From NCBI RefSeq assembly GCF_013373865.1, contig NC_050473.1, positions 3,397,455-3,461,454 on the forward strand: a stretch of 64,000 bases of DNA. The letters are read 5' to 3'. The stretch is from Monomorium pharaonis (Eukaryota; Arthropoda; Insecta; Hymenoptera; Formicidae). Both the position numbers and the translations under genes were made by a program. The notes below the pieces were generated by a model that was not told the DNA's origin, did no database searches, and was given only the letters and a program-made list of their open reading frames with translations. This document shows, piece by piece, positions 62,791-64,000 of the stretch; the stretch's first letter is position 1; every line of letters starts with the position of its first letter.

Positions 62791-64000
62791 GCTTATGATT
62801 AGTATACACAAATTTCTGCATTTTTTTCAAATTTTTGGCCACATTCTTCTTCAAATAATTTTTAAAAATAACATTGGAAGTCTTGTGAGAAAGAAAGTCT
62901 TAAGTATAATAATTTAATTACAAACAAAATATAAGAATTATGAAAAATATATATTAATTTTGTAATGTTATTTTTACATTATATATTTTATATTATATAT
63001 TTTATATATTGTTGTTTTATATTATAAAAGAATTAATTTATTATATAAGATTTATATTTTGATATTTAAAAAATTGTTCAAATTATATATATTTCTCAAT
63101 ATAATCTTTTTGTATTTACTTTATATACGAGACAACAAAGTACTTAAGATTTAAGATAAGCATTTAACACATTAAAGACAGATGTTTTAGATTCCTGATT
63201 ATTCAAATACTTTTTACAAGTTTTTCTTGAATAATTAAAAAAATATATGTTAGTCATTAATGTTTCACACATATACACGCCATATTTCAATTAATTATAT
63301 AATTAGATCATTTTGCATCGTAAATTCTTGCAAAATTCAACAATCTTGGTTCTGCATCATTAGACGTTCGGTTGTTCTGGAACATCTTTTTATCTTGATG
63401 CGGTTCATAAAAGAGTCTGTGAAATAAGAATTCGCGATTTTCAGTCTCCACATTCAAACTCACCGAGAAGAGTCCGAATTGCACGAACGGAATCGGCGCA
63501 CAAGAATTGTAATCTGCCGACTGATAGGCACTTACCGCTTCTTGTGCAACGACGCGTTTACGTAATCGCCGCGCTTCCAGGATAAGCTATCACGCGGAAT
63601 TTATTCAGATCACATTCCCCTACTTCCCTCCGTCTCCTCCTCCGGTCTCCACCGTCTTGCGCGAAATCACGAGATCACGATCGCGTATCGTTTCCACCTC
63701 GTTGTGTCCGCGTTGGATATTTCGCGACGGAAATTTATAGCATGTTCCTTTTCCCGCCTCGTCTTTTCCTCCCGATCTCGGAGGATGCAAACTTGTTCAC
63801 TTCTGGTTCACTAAAAAACAAAAAATGAACCGTCGCGTTCCTCATTGTACCCGTCCGCAACGTGAACAGCGGTGGTCGTAATTCCGCGATTGGATTTCGC
63901 GTATTTTCGACGGCAGGGAGACAATATGAGATAGAGAGGCGGGGGCAGGAGGGAGGGACATGTACACGCCGTAACGGATGTTTATGACAAATTTTAGGCG
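62791..64000. other. AT-rich stretch then CpG-rich window end
   Basis: AT-rich without features to about 63,340, then more GC- and CpG-rich to the window end. No exon recognised. Confidence 0.35.

Larger units (their letters stand above)
54778..64000 (-). other. mam: 5'-side intron of mam (continues beyond window)
   Basis: Everything upstream of the exon on the minus strand, at least 9.2 kb, shows no second Mastermind exon. In particular I do not see the basic helix that binds Notch and Su(H). The segment alternates AT-rich stretches (54,840-55,670; 56,065-56,880; 57,730-58,190; 58,800-59,400; 60,560-61,020; 61,400-62,100; 62,790-63,320) with CpG-rich patches. It carries copies of families B and C and the 57.8-kb hairpin. 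Calling it intron is inference from the phase-0 acceptor; a short exon could be missed. Confidence 0.6.

Overview
The window is almost entirely non-coding insect DNA. It holds one clear protein-coding exon, on the minus strand at about 52,993-54,777. This encodes 595 residues of a Mastermind protein (mam), the Notch/Su(H) transcriptional co-activator. A large insect gene with very long introns, high CpG density in GC-rich patches and AT-rich miniature transposons fits a hymenopteran, perhaps an ant. The taxon is inferred from overall character, not from a diagnostic sequence.

Layout: the exon has a strong 3' splice site (a tandem CAG-CAG acceptor) and a consensus 5' splice site. Both junctions are phase 0. 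The 5' neighbour exon, which should carry the N-terminal Notch/Su(H)-binding helix, must lie beyond 64,000. No downstream exon was recognised between 52,991 and 1. On this reading the window is two introns (at least 9.2 kb and up to 53 kb or more) around one internal exon. I cannot exclude small unrecognised exons or a change of gene far to the left.

The flanks are a mosaic. AT-rich blocks consist largely of palindromic miniature elements. I could sort these by eye into about five dispersed families (A-E), plus a solitary 328-bp element at 666-993 with perfect 25-bp terminal inverted repeats that include a TA/TA border. Between them are CpG-rich patches of about 0.4-2 kb, many with long microsatellites. 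The most striking are two large (GA)n-then-(TC)n quasi-palindromes at 7,025-7,407 and 20,533-20,989, and a cluster of further GA tracts up to 23,244. Most long open frames in the window arise from these repeats or from antisense to the mam exon and are not genes.

No tRNA, rRNA, CRISPR array, prokaryotic operon or autonomous transposon gene was found. The points most worth checking are the TA-flanked miniature element, the two GA/TC quasi-palindromes, the tandem splice acceptor of mam, and the dispersed palindromic families.
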